A model generated the notes under the pieces. That model was not told the origin of the DNA. It saw only the letters and a list, made by a program, of their open reading frames with translations, and did not search any database. From positions 1-9,360 of the forward strand of contig CANCKG010000012.1 in NCBI GenBank assembly GCA_947378515.1: 9,360 nt of DNA, in the 5' to 3' direction. A program made the translations under genes and the position numbers. Within the stretch, counting starts at the first letter, position 1; each line of letters opens with the position of its first letter. Source of the DNA: Gammaproteobacteria bacterium (GTDB taxonomy: Bacteria; Pseudomonadota; Gammaproteobacteria; CAISUE01). This document shows positions 1 to 5,582 of the stretch, piece after piece.

Positions 1-37
1 GAATTATTCACGGATTACAGCGAGTATATTTGAATTG

Positions 38-57
38 TTATAATTTGACGATTATAA
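38..57. repeat. AT-rich inverted repeat, 7-bp arms
   Basis: TTATAAT (38-44) is followed after six bases by its exact reverse complement ATTATAA (51-57). It could be a weak hairpin or an operator-like dyad. The arm includes a TATAAT (39-44), but no good -35 sits 16-18 bases before it, so I do not call a promoter. Confidence 0.4.
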
Positions 58-89
58 GTTCATCCAAATTCCTTAGCTGGTTTGAAACC

Positions 90-105
90 CCGCCCTTCAG
101 GGCGG
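90..105. repeat. GC-rich hairpin 1
   Basis: CCGCCC and GGGCGG are exact complements around TTCA; counting the inner T-A pair, the stem has 7 bp. It is not followed by a T-run on either strand, so it does not look like an intrinsic terminator. Confidence 0.6.
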
Positions 106-190
106 TAAGAGCGCCGTACCTCGGCCTACGCCTAAGGTTTCACAAGGTGCGGACTTGTTCGATTTGCACACCTCTTCCAAGTCTAAAACA

Positions 191-210
191 CTCCGGCCTA
201 AAGGCCGGAG
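191..210. repeat. GC-rich hairpin 2
   Basis: CTCCGGCCT pairs perfectly with AGGCCGGAG across a two-base centre, giving a 9-bp stem. It is followed on the plus strand by ACTTTCTTGC, a weak T-containing tail. It may pair functionally with the hairpin at 90-105 as the two ends of one small element. Confidence 0.6.
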
Positions 211-288
211 ACTTTCTTGCTAAGCCTAGTTCGCTACTTCCAACAATAAAGCTACAGACGGGCGGGGACAAGCGGGCCCCTACGGTAC

Positions 289-330
289 AACGACAAAGGG
301 CGCATCAATAGAGAGGCGCCCTTTGTCGTT
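289..330 (-). terminator. Long hairpin downstream of tRNA-Ser, likely terminator or processing signal
   Basis: A 15-bp perfect stem (289-303 with 316-330) closes a 12-base loop. It begins five bases beyond the tRNA CCA end, where a terminator of the minus-strand tRNA transcript would be expected. After the stem the minus-strand RNA would read GTACCG, with no uridine run, so it is not a textbook intrinsic terminator. It could act as a 3' stabilising or processing structure. Confidence 0.45.
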
Positions 331-335
331 TAATA

Positions 336-428
336 TGGCGGAGAGAGAGGGATTCGAACCCTCGATGGAGCTTTAGACCCCATACTCCCTTAGCAGGGGA
401 GCGCCTTCAGCCGCTCGGCCATCTCTCC
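336..428 (-). tRNA. tRNA-Ser, anticodon GCU, with encoded CCA
   Basis: Read on the minus strand, this is a complete class II tRNA. The acceptor stem is GGAGAGA (422-428) with TCTCTCC (340-346). The D arm starts GCCGAGCGGC. The anticodon stem is CTCCC/GGGAG around the loop CTGCTAA, giving anticodon GCT, which decodes AGC and AGU. A long variable arm typical of serine tRNAs follows. The T arm is GAGGG-TTCGAAT-CCCTC (347-363), then comes a G discriminator (339) and an encoded CCA (336-338). The overall sequence closely follows bacterial tRNA-Ser(GCU). All stems are intact, so it should be functional. Its 5' half is repeated in degenerate form in the array at 431-651. Confidence 0.97.
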
Positions 429-430
429 GG

Positions 431-462
431 AATGCTCTACATTACTATTTATTACTTTGCTA
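431..462 (-). promoter_or_regulatory. Probable tRNA-Ser promoter region (AT-rich half of repeat unit 1)
   Basis: The AT-rich stretch directly upstream of the tRNA on the minus strand contains TAATAAATAGTAATGTAGAG, which offers several poor -10 candidates. I cannot fix a -35/-10 pair with good spacing. It is called by position: the tRNA has no other upstream sequence before the repeats begin. The same sequence recurs at 517-548 and 603-634. Confidence 0.3.
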
Positions 463-516
463 ACCTATACTCTCTTCGCAGGACAAGAGCCTACAGCCAC
501 TCGGCCACATCGAAGG
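463..516 (-). pseudogene. Degenerate 5' half of tRNA-Ser(GCU), copy 1
   Basis: On the minus strand, the D-arm region GGCCGAGTGGCTG and the 3' side of the anticodon arm are recognisable. The acceptor strand GGAGAGA is replaced by TTCGATG. The 5' strand of the anticodon stem is changed to CTTGT and can no longer pair. The loop triplet GCT has become GCG. The variable arm, T arm and 3' acceptor are absent and replaced by the AT-rich flank, so no functional tRNA is possible. Confidence 0.8.
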
Positions 517-548
517 AATGCTCTACATTACTATTTATTACTTTGCTA

Positions 549-602
549 ACCCATACTCCCTTAGCAGGACAAGAGCCTACAGCCGCTCGGCCACATCGAA
601 GG
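549..602 (-). pseudogene. Degenerate 5' half of tRNA-Ser(GCU), copy 2
   Basis: This copy is closer to the real tRNA than copy 1. A 19-base block including the anticodon GCT and the 3' anticodon stem is identical to the real gene, as is a 14-base D-arm block. Between them the anticodon stem 5' strand is altered, and the acceptor strand is lost as in copy 1. It is truncated after the anticodon arm. A third remnant, only the anticodon-arm end, lies at 635-651. Confidence 0.82.
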
Positions 603-651
603 AATGCTCTACATTACTATTTATTACTTTGCTAACCTATACTCTCTTCGC

Positions 652-730
652 GAACAGCGATTATAGACACTTGTGCCGAACAAGCCAAGATGTTTTCGTG
701 AGATAAGAGTAATTATTTTCAATTAGCAGC
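652..730. other. Intergenic tail between repeat array and ruvX
   Basis: This AT-rich stretch follows the point where unit 3 stops matching. I see no hairpin with a T-run that would terminate ruvX, and no gene. Confidence 0.4.
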
Positions 731-1162
731 TTAATGTGCTCCAAGTTGTTCCGCTAACCAACTCTCGACAATCAATTTTGCCGCATAGCTATCGACATCA
801 CTCTTTTGCAAATAGCGATAGCCGCCAGCTTCAAACAGCTCGGCTCTGGCACTTTTAGTGGTTAATTGCTCATCGATGATCTGAATGGGGATGTCACAGT
901 GTGATTTCAAACAATCAATAAAATCCAGTGCTTGTTGGGTGGCGCGTTGGGCTTTGCCATCGGGTCTAAGTGGCATCCCGACAATAATGACATTCGGTTT
1001 CCACGTCGTGAGTAACGTACGAAGTTGTTTTACATCAACCGGTATTCCAGCATGACAGACTAGTTGGTGTAAGGCACGCGCACTGCTCGTTAAACTTTGA
1101 CCTATGGCGACGCCGGTTTTTTTAGCCCCGACATCAAAGCCAAGGACAATTATATTCATCAT
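731..1162 (-). CDS. ruvX: RuvX/YqgF family Holliday-junction resolvase-like nuclease
   Basis: The 143-residue protein is the usual length for YqgF/RuvX, an RNase H-like fold family. It is known as a putative Holliday junction resolvase and is implicated in pre-16S rRNA 5' end processing. The N-terminal motif LGFDVGAKKTGVAIG supplies the first acidic residue (D10). IIVGMPLRPDG (59-69) is the family's conserved loop. IIDEQLTT (95-102) provides E98, and KSDVDSYAA (120-128) provides D124, so the expected acidic triad is present. The start is the first of two adjacent ATGs; an AAGGA lies 11 bases before it, which is slightly long. It follows yqgE on the same strand after 107 bases, an order common in gammaproteobacteria. 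Which activity dominates in this organism cannot be told from sequence. Confidence 0.95.
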   Translation of the reverse strand: MMNIIVLGFDVGAKKTGVAIGQSLTSSARALHQLVCHAGIPVDVKQLRTLLTTWKPNVIIVGMPLRPDGKAQRATQQALDFIDCLKSHCDIPIQIIDEQLTTKSARAELFEAGGYRYLQKSDVDSYAAKLIVESWLAEQLGAH

Positions 1163-1194
1163 AAGATTTAATTTCCTTACGCGATGAGGTGATT

Positions 1195-1230
1195 CTTAAG
1201 AGGAGAGAATCGCGATTCTTTCCTCTTAAG
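1195..1230. repeat. 36-bp near-perfect palindrome between yqgE and ruvX
   Basis: The two 18-base arms, CTTAAGAGGAGAGAATCG and CGATTCTTTCCTCTTAAG, are complementary at 17 of 18 positions with no spacer, centred on CG|CG at 1212/1213. Neither strand has a T-run after it, so it is not a standard terminator. A smaller GCGGG-TCT-CCCGC hairpin follows at about 1238-1250. It could be an intercistronic RNA structure affecting ruvX expression, or a copy of a dispersed repeat. Confidence 0.8.
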
Positions 1231-1269
1231 CGCAAGTGCGGGTCTCCCGCGCGCAGCGTTTAATTAAAG

Positions 1270-1851
1270 TCATGCATGGCCATCCTCTTCGATTAAACCG
1301 GCTAAATTGAAATGCACGTCATCCATCGCTTGGTGCCAGCGTTGTTCGTAAGGCGTATGAAATAACAGTTCTGGTGTGGCCGGCGCTATTAACCAGTTAG
1401 TTTGACTGAGTTCGTATTCCAGTTGACCGGGGCCCCAAGAAGCATAGCCTAAGATGATCATAAAGTCTTGCGGTGCTTTTTGCTGTGCGATAGCACTTAA
1501 AATATCTTGAGATGTGGTAATGGCGATATCATTGGCAATGGGCAAGGTGGTGCGCCAAGCACCCGTTTGTTGATGTAAGACAAAGCCACGTTCGCGTTGT
1601 AGAGGGCCGCCGATGAGTAAGGGATAATAAGGAAAAGATTTGGCTGTTTTTAAGTGTTGATCAAAAAAAAGATCGGCCACACTCATGGCGATCGGTTGAT
1701 TGATGAGTAAAGCGATCGCACCTAATTCGTCATGTTGGCAAAGATAGCAAACGCCGTGATCAAAAGGAGAATGACTTAATTTTGGCATGGCAATCAATAG
1801 GTGTCCTGCTAATGTCAAAGTATGGTTAGATAAAAAACGTTCAGTATTCAT
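1270..1851 (-). CDS. yqgE: YqgE/AlgH family protein (UPF0301)
   Basis: The 193-residue protein matches the YqgE/AlgH family along its length. It shows GHLLIAMP (16-23), GAIALLINQP (44-53), GGPLQRERGFVLH (81-93), ITTSQDIL (111-118) and the hallmark LGYASWGPGQLE (134-145). The biochemical role of the family is not established. AlgH was named for an effect on alginate regulation in Pseudomonas. No signal peptide or membrane segment is seen, so it should be cytosolic. The start is supported by GGAAAGAG immediately before the ATG, with GGA five bases from it; family members often begin nearer residue 15, so about 14 residues are extra here. It leads a minus-strand pair with ruvX and is divergent from rmuC. 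Confidence 0.95.
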   Translation of the reverse strand: MNTERFLSNHTLTLAGHLLIAMPKLSHSPFDHGVCYLCQHDELGAIALLINQPIAMSVADLFFDQHLKTAKSFPYYPLLIGGPLQRERGFVLHQQTGAWRTTLPIANDIAITTSQDILSAIAQQKAPQDFMIILGYASWGPGQLEYELSQTNWLIAPATPELLFHTPYEQRWHQAMDDVHFNLAGLIEEDGHA

Positions 1852-1974
1852 CTCTTTCCATTTTAAGACCGAAAGTCTTCAAAAAGTTAGCCCTGGGGTC
1901 AGCGCGTTTGCGCGTGCCACCTTGGGTTCTCATTATGTTAGAATCAACACTATTTATTGTGCATTGGTCGCTAT
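1852..1974. promoter_or_regulatory. Divergent intergenic region yqgE / rmuC
   Basis: This 123-bp gap must contain the promoters of both genes. On the rmuC side, TATGTTAGAAT (1935-1944 and the base before) is a possible -10 region, but no -35 with suitable spacing is visible. On the yqgE side a small hairpin (AAGAC/GTCTT, 1865-1879), extendable by flanking A/T pairs with one bulge, lies just upstream of the ribosome binding site. A GC-rich imperfect dyad around GCGCGTTTGCGCG lies at about 1902-1914. No specific regulator can be assigned. Confidence 0.35.
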
Positions 1975-3180
1975 ATGAACGTTTTAATGATGATGGGTTT
2001 TTCATTGGCTATCTTAACCCTCATGCTCGTATTTTGGTTGTTGGTGCAGCAAGCTAAACACCACTTAAGCCTGTCTAAGCTGCAAACTAGCATAGATTTT
2101 TTTCAAAGCAATCAAAGTGAAATTAAAACCAATTTAACGGATTTTCAAACACGGTGGCAAAACCAGAATCAAGAGCAAGCCCAAGCTCACCATCAGTTCC
2201 AATTAGCGACAGTTAAATTAATTCAAGAAAATCTCAACCATTTACAGCAACAATTATTACAACTATTAACGCAAAAAATCGATGGACAAGCAAGCCAAAT
2301 CCAAAATTTAACTACCCAAGTCGATGCGCGTTTGCGTGATATTTCAGGTCAGGTTGATAAACGTTTGACCGAAGGCTTTGAAAAAACCAATGCGACGTTT
2401 ACCGATGTGGTTAAGCGCTTAGCGTTGATTGACGAAGCGCAAAAGAAAATCACCGAATTGTCGATCAATGTGGTGTCATTACAAGAAATTTTAGCCGATA
2501 AGCGTTGTCGTGGCGTGTTTGGCGAAGTGCAATTGGCCGCTTTGGTGCAAAACGTCATGCCGAGTGCCAGTTTTGCTTTGCAATACACCTTAGGTAATAG
2601 CAAACGTTGTGATTGTATTTTATTTTTACCGGAACCGACCGGTTCGATGGTCATCGATGCCAAATTTCCGTTAGAAGCTTTTCGACGCAGTGTGCAAATC
2701 GATTTGCCCGAAGCTGAACGAAAAAGTGCTGAAAAGCAATTCAAGCTGGATGTCCGTGCCCATATTAAAGCCATTGCCGAAAAATATATTTTATTGCCTG
2801 AAACGACCGATAGTGCCATCATGTTTATTCCCGCCGAAGCGGTGTTTGCTGAAATTCACAGTCGTCATCCAGATGTGGTAGAAGAAGCCCAGCGCCAACG
2901 CGTGTGGCTAACGTCGCCGACCACATTGATGGCTGTGTTAACGACGGCTAGGGCTATTTTAAAAGACGCGGCGACCCGTCAACAAGTCTCACTCATTCAA
3001 AAATATTTGCATGAATTATCAAAAGATTTTGAACGTTTTCAAGTTCGGATGGACCAATTAGCCAAGCATGTTGCTCAAGCCCATAAAGATGTCCAAGAAG
3101 TGCATGTGTCGGCGACGAAAATAACGGATCGGTTTGGTAAAATTGAGCGGGTGGAATTGCTGGAATCGCAGGATTCTTGA
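1975..3180 (+). CDS. rmuC: RmuC family DNA recombination protein, predicted nuclease
   Basis: The 401-residue protein has the RmuC architecture. A single N-terminal membrane segment spans about residues 8-24. A long Gln-rich, helical and probably coiled-coil stretch covers about 30-175, followed by the RmuC domain to about 385. The domain shows the pattern expected of a PD-(D/E)XK-like core: GVFGEVQL (E184), KRCDCILFL (D213) and VIDAKFP (D228, K230). In E. coli, rmuC loss raises inversion at short inverted repeats, and nuclease function is predicted from the fold. It is shorter than E. coli RmuC, mainly in the coil and C-terminal tail. ATG 1975 is chosen because it precedes the membrane segment; an in-frame TTG at 1957 also exists. 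No clear Shine-Dalgarno precedes either. Confidence 0.94.
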   Translation: MNVLMMMGFSLAILTLMLVFWLLVQQAKHHLSLSKLQTSIDFFQSNQSEIKTNLTDFQTRWQNQNQEQAQAHHQFQLATVKLIQENLNHLQQQLLQLLTQKIDGQASQIQNLTTQVDARLRDISGQVDKRLTEGFEKTNATFTDVVKRLALIDEAQKKITELSINVVSLQEILADKRCRGVFGEVQLAALVQNVMPSASFALQYTLGNSKRCDCILFLPEPTGSMVIDAKFPLEAFRRSVQIDLPEAERKSAEKQFKLDVRAHIKAIAEKYILLPETTDSAIMFIPAEAVFAEIHSRHPDVVEEAQRQRVWLTSPTTLMAVLTTARAILKDAATRQQVSLIQKYLHELSKDFERFQVRMDQLAKHVAQAHKDVQEVHVSATKITDRFGKIERVELLESQDS

Positions 3181-3253
3181 GTGTAATAGGCCGGTTTCCG
3201 TGTAAAATGGCTAAAATAGCAAGCTAACCGTATTTTTCATAAGGACTGACTTC

Positions 3254-4120
3254 ATGACTTCCAGCATGACGGGTTTCGCTCGATTTTCCCATCAAATCAG
3301 TGTGGCGCAAATAACTTATGAGATTCGCGCTTTAAATCACCGCTTTTTAGATATCAGCATGCGTTTGGCTGAGCCGGTGCAAAATTTTGAGCCGCTGTTG
3401 CGTGCCGAATTACGGCAATTTTTTGCGCGCGGTAAATTCGACGTTACGATTAAATTTGAATGGCATGCAGATAAGAATCATAGTTTGCCTATTGATCAAG
3501 GGATGCTTAATCACCTTATTGAAGCAATAGATCGGGTGGCTAAGCAAATGATAAACCCTGCTCCCGTATCACCATTAGAGTTGTTGCGTTGGCCAGGTAT
3601 TTTGGGGTTAGAGCCTATTGATCAAATCACGTTATGGCAAGATATCAGCTACGGTTTTAAGCAAAGCGTGGCTATTTTACAAGGTGCGCGTGAAGTAGAA
3701 GGTCAAGTGATTAAGCGTTATTTAGAAGAACGCATCGTAAAAATAGTAGCGATCAGCGATGCATTGCAAGCGAGCCTGCCAGAATTATTGTGTGCTCAGC
3801 AAGCGCGTTTACAAAAACGCTGTACGGATGCAAGTTTGAGTCTGGATGCTAATCGTTTGGCGCAAGAGATCGTCATGTTTGCTCAGAGGTCAGATATTGC
3901 CGAAGAAATTTCGCGCTTAATGAGTCATGCAGCAGCGGTGCGGCAGTTGTTAACGGAATCGGCCGGTCATGGTCGACGGTTAGATTTTTTAATGCAAGAA
4001 TTGAACCGCGAAGCAAATACCATCGGTGCTAAATCATTATGTGCCGTGCAAACGGCGCAGGTCATTGAATTAAAAGTGTTAATTGAACAGATGCGTGAAC
4101 AAATTCAAAATATTGAGTAA
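3254..4120 (+). CDS. yicC: YicC/YloC family endoribonuclease or RNase adaptor
   Basis: The 288-residue length is essentially that of E. coli YicC. The N-terminal YicC domain begins with the signature SMTGFAR (4-10) and continues with EIRALNHRFLDI (24-35). The C-terminal DUF1732-type domain carries GHGRRLDFLMQELNREANTIGAKS in two overlapping stretches (238-249 and 250-261), highly conserved in the family. Family members have been reported as endoribonucleases and, in E. coli, as a partner promoting PNPase-dependent decay of the small RNA RyhB. AAGGA (3241-3245) lies eight bases before the ATG. It follows rmuC after 73 bases and is 26 bases ahead of gmk, so co-transcription with gmk is likely. 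The yicC-gmk pairing also occurs in other bacteria, for example yloC next to gmk in Bacillus. Confidence 0.95.
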   Translation: MTSSMTGFARFSHQISVAQITYEIRALNHRFLDISMRLAEPVQNFEPLLRAELRQFFARGKFDVTIKFEWHADKNHSLPIDQGMLNHLIEAIDRVAKQMINPAPVSPLELLRWPGILGLEPIDQITLWQDISYGFKQSVAILQGAREVEGQVIKRYLEERIVKIVAISDALQASLPELLCAQQARLQKRCTDASLSLDANRLAQEIVMFAQRSDIAEEISRLMSHAAAVRQLLTESAGHGRRLDFLMQELNREANTIGAKSLCAVQTAQVIELKVLIEQMREQIQNIE

Positions 4121-4146
4121 GGGGCGCCCTAAATGAAGGAAAGTCG

Positions 4147-4761
4147 ATGCTAGGAACACTTTATATTATTTCCGCACCTTCAGGCTGTGGTAAGACGAGT
4201 TTGGTGAATGCGATGTTGCAATCAGCCAGTAATATGCTGTTGTCTATTTCTTATACCACTCGAGCGATGCGACCCGGTGAACAAGACGGTGTTAACTACC
4301 ATTATGTGACGCCAGAAGCGTTTGACGAAATAGCGGTAGCGGAGCAATTTTTAGAATCCGCTAACGTTTTTGGCAATTGTTATGGAACTTCGCGTAGTAA
4401 AGTGGAAGAACAATTACACTCTGGCTATGACGTGGTATTAGAAATTGATTGGCAAGGAGCGCGGCAAATTCGCTGTAGCTTCGCGAATGTGGTGAGTATT
4501 TTTATTTTACCACCGTCAAAAGAAATCTTATTAACACGTTTGTGCAGCCGACGGCAAGACAGTGTCGAGGTTATTCAACAGCGCATGGCGTTGGCTCACG
4601 ATGAAATGGCGCATTGCGGTGAATACGATTATATTATCATTAATGATAATTTCGATTATGCGCTGGCTGATTTAAATGCGATCGTGCATGCGAGACGCTT
4701 ACGCGTTGCGCACCAATTGCATCGCTTTGAGCACTTGATCGCTAAATTGTGTAGCGATTAA
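4147..4761 (+). CDS. gmk: Guanylate kinase
   Basis: Catalyses ATP + GMP to ADP + GDP in guanine nucleotide synthesis and salvage. The 204 residues match the usual size. The P-loop is APSGCGKT (10-17). The GMP-binding segment SISYTTRAMRPGEQDGVNY (33-51) follows, with the GNCYGTS segment (76-82) and the conserved LEIDWQGA (97-104). The lid region with RRQDS and the RM..A..E helix comes next, so all core elements are present. Compared with common gammaproteobacterial versions, Cys replaces Ala or Val in the P-loop, which should be tolerated. AAGGA (4136-4140) lies six bases before the ATG. It forms a likely operon with yicC. In E. coli gmk is followed by rpoZ; here rplU follows with its own promoter and rpoZ is not in the window. 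Confidence 0.97.
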   Translation: MLGTLYIISAPSGCGKTSLVNAMLQSASNMLLSISYTTRAMRPGEQDGVNYHYVTPEAFDEIAVAEQFLESANVFGNCYGTSRSKVEEQLHSGYDVVLEIDWQGARQIRCSFANVVSIFILPPSKEILLTRLCSRRQDSVEVIQQRMALAHDEMAHCGEYDYIIINDNFDYALADLNAIVHARRLRVAHQLHRFEHLIAKLCSD

Positions 4762-4786
4762 TATTGCTGATTTTTATTTTCATCGA

Positions 4787-4815
4787 TTGCGTCTTGGCGT
4801 AAAACCCGCTATAAT
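4787..4815 (+). promoter_or_regulatory. Sigma70-type promoter for rplU-rpmA
   Basis: TTGCGT (4787-4792) and TATAAT (4810-4815) are separated by 17 bases, a near-consensus pair with a perfect -10. Transcription should start near 4822, giving a leader of about 60 bases with a small GGGT/ACCC hairpin (about 4845-4857) before the ribosome binding site. Strong promoters are expected for ribosomal protein genes. Confidence 0.8.
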
Positions 4816-4880
4816 TTGTGGCCCTTTTTAGTATCTTTGAAAGTTGGGTGAGTAACCCTTTTAATTGTGGAGTAGATCAC

Positions 4881-5195
4881 ATGTATGCAGTAATAGTGAC
4901 TGGCGGCAAACAATATCGTGTCGCGATCGGCGAGACCCTAAAAATTGAAAAATTGCTTGCTGAAGTCGGCACGGAAGTTTCTTTTGATCAAGTTTTATTG
5001 GTTGCCAATGGCGATGATGTTAAAATTGGCACGCCAACAGTTGCGCATGCGACTGTTAGCGGTGAAGTCTTAGCGCAAGCGCGTTTAGCCAAAGTAAAAA
5101 TCATTAAATTTCGGCGTCGTAAGCATTATCGTAAACAACAAGGGCATCGTCAGTACTATACCCAAGTTAAAATTACAAAAATTCAAGTAGGCTAA
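4881..5195 (+). CDS. rplU: 50S ribosomal protein L21
   Basis: The 104-residue protein begins [14 protein letters not shown] like other L21 proteins and ends with the 23S rRNA-binding block [19 protein letters not shown], almost identical to E. coli. L21 binds 23S rRNA and contacts L20 in the large subunit. An in-frame ATG 63 bases upstream is rejected as start: it would add 21 unrelated residues and lies at the predicted transcription start. The chosen ATG has GTGGAG (4867-4872) eight bases before it. rpmA follows after 21 bases, the near-universal L21-L27 pair. Confidence 0.98.
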   Translation: MYAVIVTGGKQYRVAIGETLKIEKLLAEVGTEVSFDQVLLVANGDDVKIGTPTVAHATVSGEVLAQARLAKVKIIKFRRRKHYRKQQGHRQYYTQVKITKIQVG

Positions 5196-5216
5196 GTCTT
5201 TAGCTAGGAGTTCGTC

Positions 5217-5507
5217 ATGGCACATAAAAAAGCCGGTGGTAGTACGCGCAATGGTCGCGATTCAGAAGCAAAACGTTTAGGCGTTAAAAAATTTGGTGGC
5301 CAAGCAGTCGTGGCGGGTAACATCATCATTCGTCAACGTGGTACGCGTTACCATGCAGGTCCTAATGTCGGCATGGGCAAAGATCATACGTTATTCGCGT
5401 TGATCGACGGTTATGTGTTATTTACTTTGAAAGGTATGCCATTACGTCAAACTGTCACAGTTGAACAAAGCCGCAAAGGCCCTAAACTCGTGTCAACCGT
5501 TGTTTAA
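5217..5507 (+). CDS. rpmA: 50S ribosomal protein L27
   Basis: The 96-residue protein starts [16 protein letters not shown], the classical non-cleaved L27 N-terminus whose flexible tail reaches the peptidyl-transferase centre. The body has the conserved [19 protein letters not shown] (35-53), [12 protein letters not shown] and the lysine-containing C-terminal strand. AGGAG (5206-5210) lies six bases before the ATG. It is co-transcribed with rplU and followed 24 bases later by the strong hairpin at 5532-5582. In many proteobacteria the GTPase gene obg lies downstream; here it does not. Confidence 0.98.
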   Translation: MAHKKAGGSTRNGRDSEAKRLGVKKFGGQAVVAGNIIIRQRGTRYHAGPNVGMGKDHTLFALIDGYVLFTLKGMPLRQTVTVEQSRKGPKLVSTVV

Positions 5508-5531
5508 AACGCGTTGTCTTTAAGTTAGTAC

Positions 5532-5582
5532 CCCAAACGCAATAAAAAAGGCCCTTCATGGGCCTTTTTTATTGCGTTTGGG
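5532..5582. terminator. Bidirectional intrinsic terminator between rpmA and the convergent orphan gene
   Basis: A perfect 23-bp inverted repeat (5532-5554 with 5560-5582) has a five-base loop. The core is GGCCC-TTCAT-GGGCC, flanked inside the stem by six A on one side and six T on the other. Transcripts from either direction therefore form a GC stem followed by a U-run. It sits between convergent genes, and its right arm ends exactly one base before the stop codon of the minus-strand gene at 5583. Confidence 0.95.

Larger units (their letters stand above)
84..285. mobile_element. Possible relic of a hairpin-ended (IS200/IS605-like) element
   Basis: The segment is more GC-rich than its surroundings and carries two compact hairpins about 100 bases apart. 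Subterminal hairpins of this kind are typical of IS200/IS605 elements and of non-autonomous palindrome-associated derivatives. The first hairpin, preceded by TTTGAAA, resembles the right end often seen after tnpB-type genes. No transposase (TyrA) or TnpB coding remnant can be seen, and the boundaries are guesses. A simple structured intergenic repeat, or a small structured RNA, is equally possible. Confidence 0.22.
1..335. other. Non-coding, palindrome-rich intergenic segment
   Basis: No convincing gene is seen here. The only long open frame (about 30-311, plus strand) runs straight through several hairpins and is rich in Pro, Arg and Ser with no family resemblance, so I regard it as chance. 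The stretch contains an AT-rich inverted repeat (38-57), two GC-rich hairpins (90-105 and 191-210), a G/C-rich block near 258-284, and the long hairpin beyond the tRNA 3' end (289-330). The first ten codons of frame 1 are open up to a TGA at 31-33 and could be the tail of a plus-strand gene outside the window, but this is too short to judge. Confidence 0.6.
431..651. repeat. 86-bp tandem repeat, about 2.6 copies, derived from tRNA-Ser 5' half plus flank
   Basis: Unit 1 spans 431-516, unit 2 spans 517-602 and a partial unit 3 spans 603-651. By eye, units 1 and 2 differ at only four positions, and unit 3 matches unit 1 over all 49 of its bases. Each unit has an AT-rich half (AATGCTCTACATTACT onwards) and a half resembling the 5' part of the adjacent tRNA-Ser. 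The AT-rich half of unit 1 is the immediate upstream flank of the real tRNA, so the repeated block is 'tRNA 5' half plus its own upstream region'. This suggests tandem duplication at the tRNA locus followed by decay. Short open frames through it are artefacts of the repeat. Confidence 0.93.

Noticed and set aside
1..33. Possible C-terminal tail of a plus-strand gene (frame 1 open to TGA at 31-33)
   Set aside because: Ten codons are too few to separate a real gene end from chance; another frame is also open here.
30..311. 93-codon plus-strand open frame in the left intergenic region
   Set aside because: It passes through several hairpins, has no ribosome binding site or recognisable domain, and its composition reflects GC-rich palindromes.
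431..651. CRISPR array
   Set aside because: The repetition is contiguous head-to-tail with no unique spacers, and the unit derives from a tRNA; no cas genes are present.
336..651. att-site duplication flanking a genomic island at the tRNA
   Set aside because: Integrases usually duplicate the tRNA 3' end; here the 5' half is repeated, and no integrase or cargo genes lie between copies.
432..706. Two overlapping short open frames in the tandem repeats
   Set aside because: They are near-identical products of repeat duplication (starting MLYITIYYFAN) in non-coding, tRNA-derived sequence.
1957..1974. TTG start giving six extra residues to RmuC
   Set aside because: No ribosome binding site is seen, and the ATG at 1975 places the membrane segment normally at the N-terminus; it cannot be fully excluded.
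2349..2822. 157-codon minus-strand open frame inside rmuC
   Set aside because: It is the antisense shadow of a clearly conserved gene with no family features of its own.
4122..4129. GGGCGCCC palindrome between yicC and gmk
   Set aside because: Too short for a terminator and with no T-run; probably chance in a 26-bp gap.
4818..4880. N-terminally extended L21 start
   Set aside because: The extension overlaps the predicted transcription start, is not L21-like, and the internal ATG at 4881 has a proper ribosome binding site.
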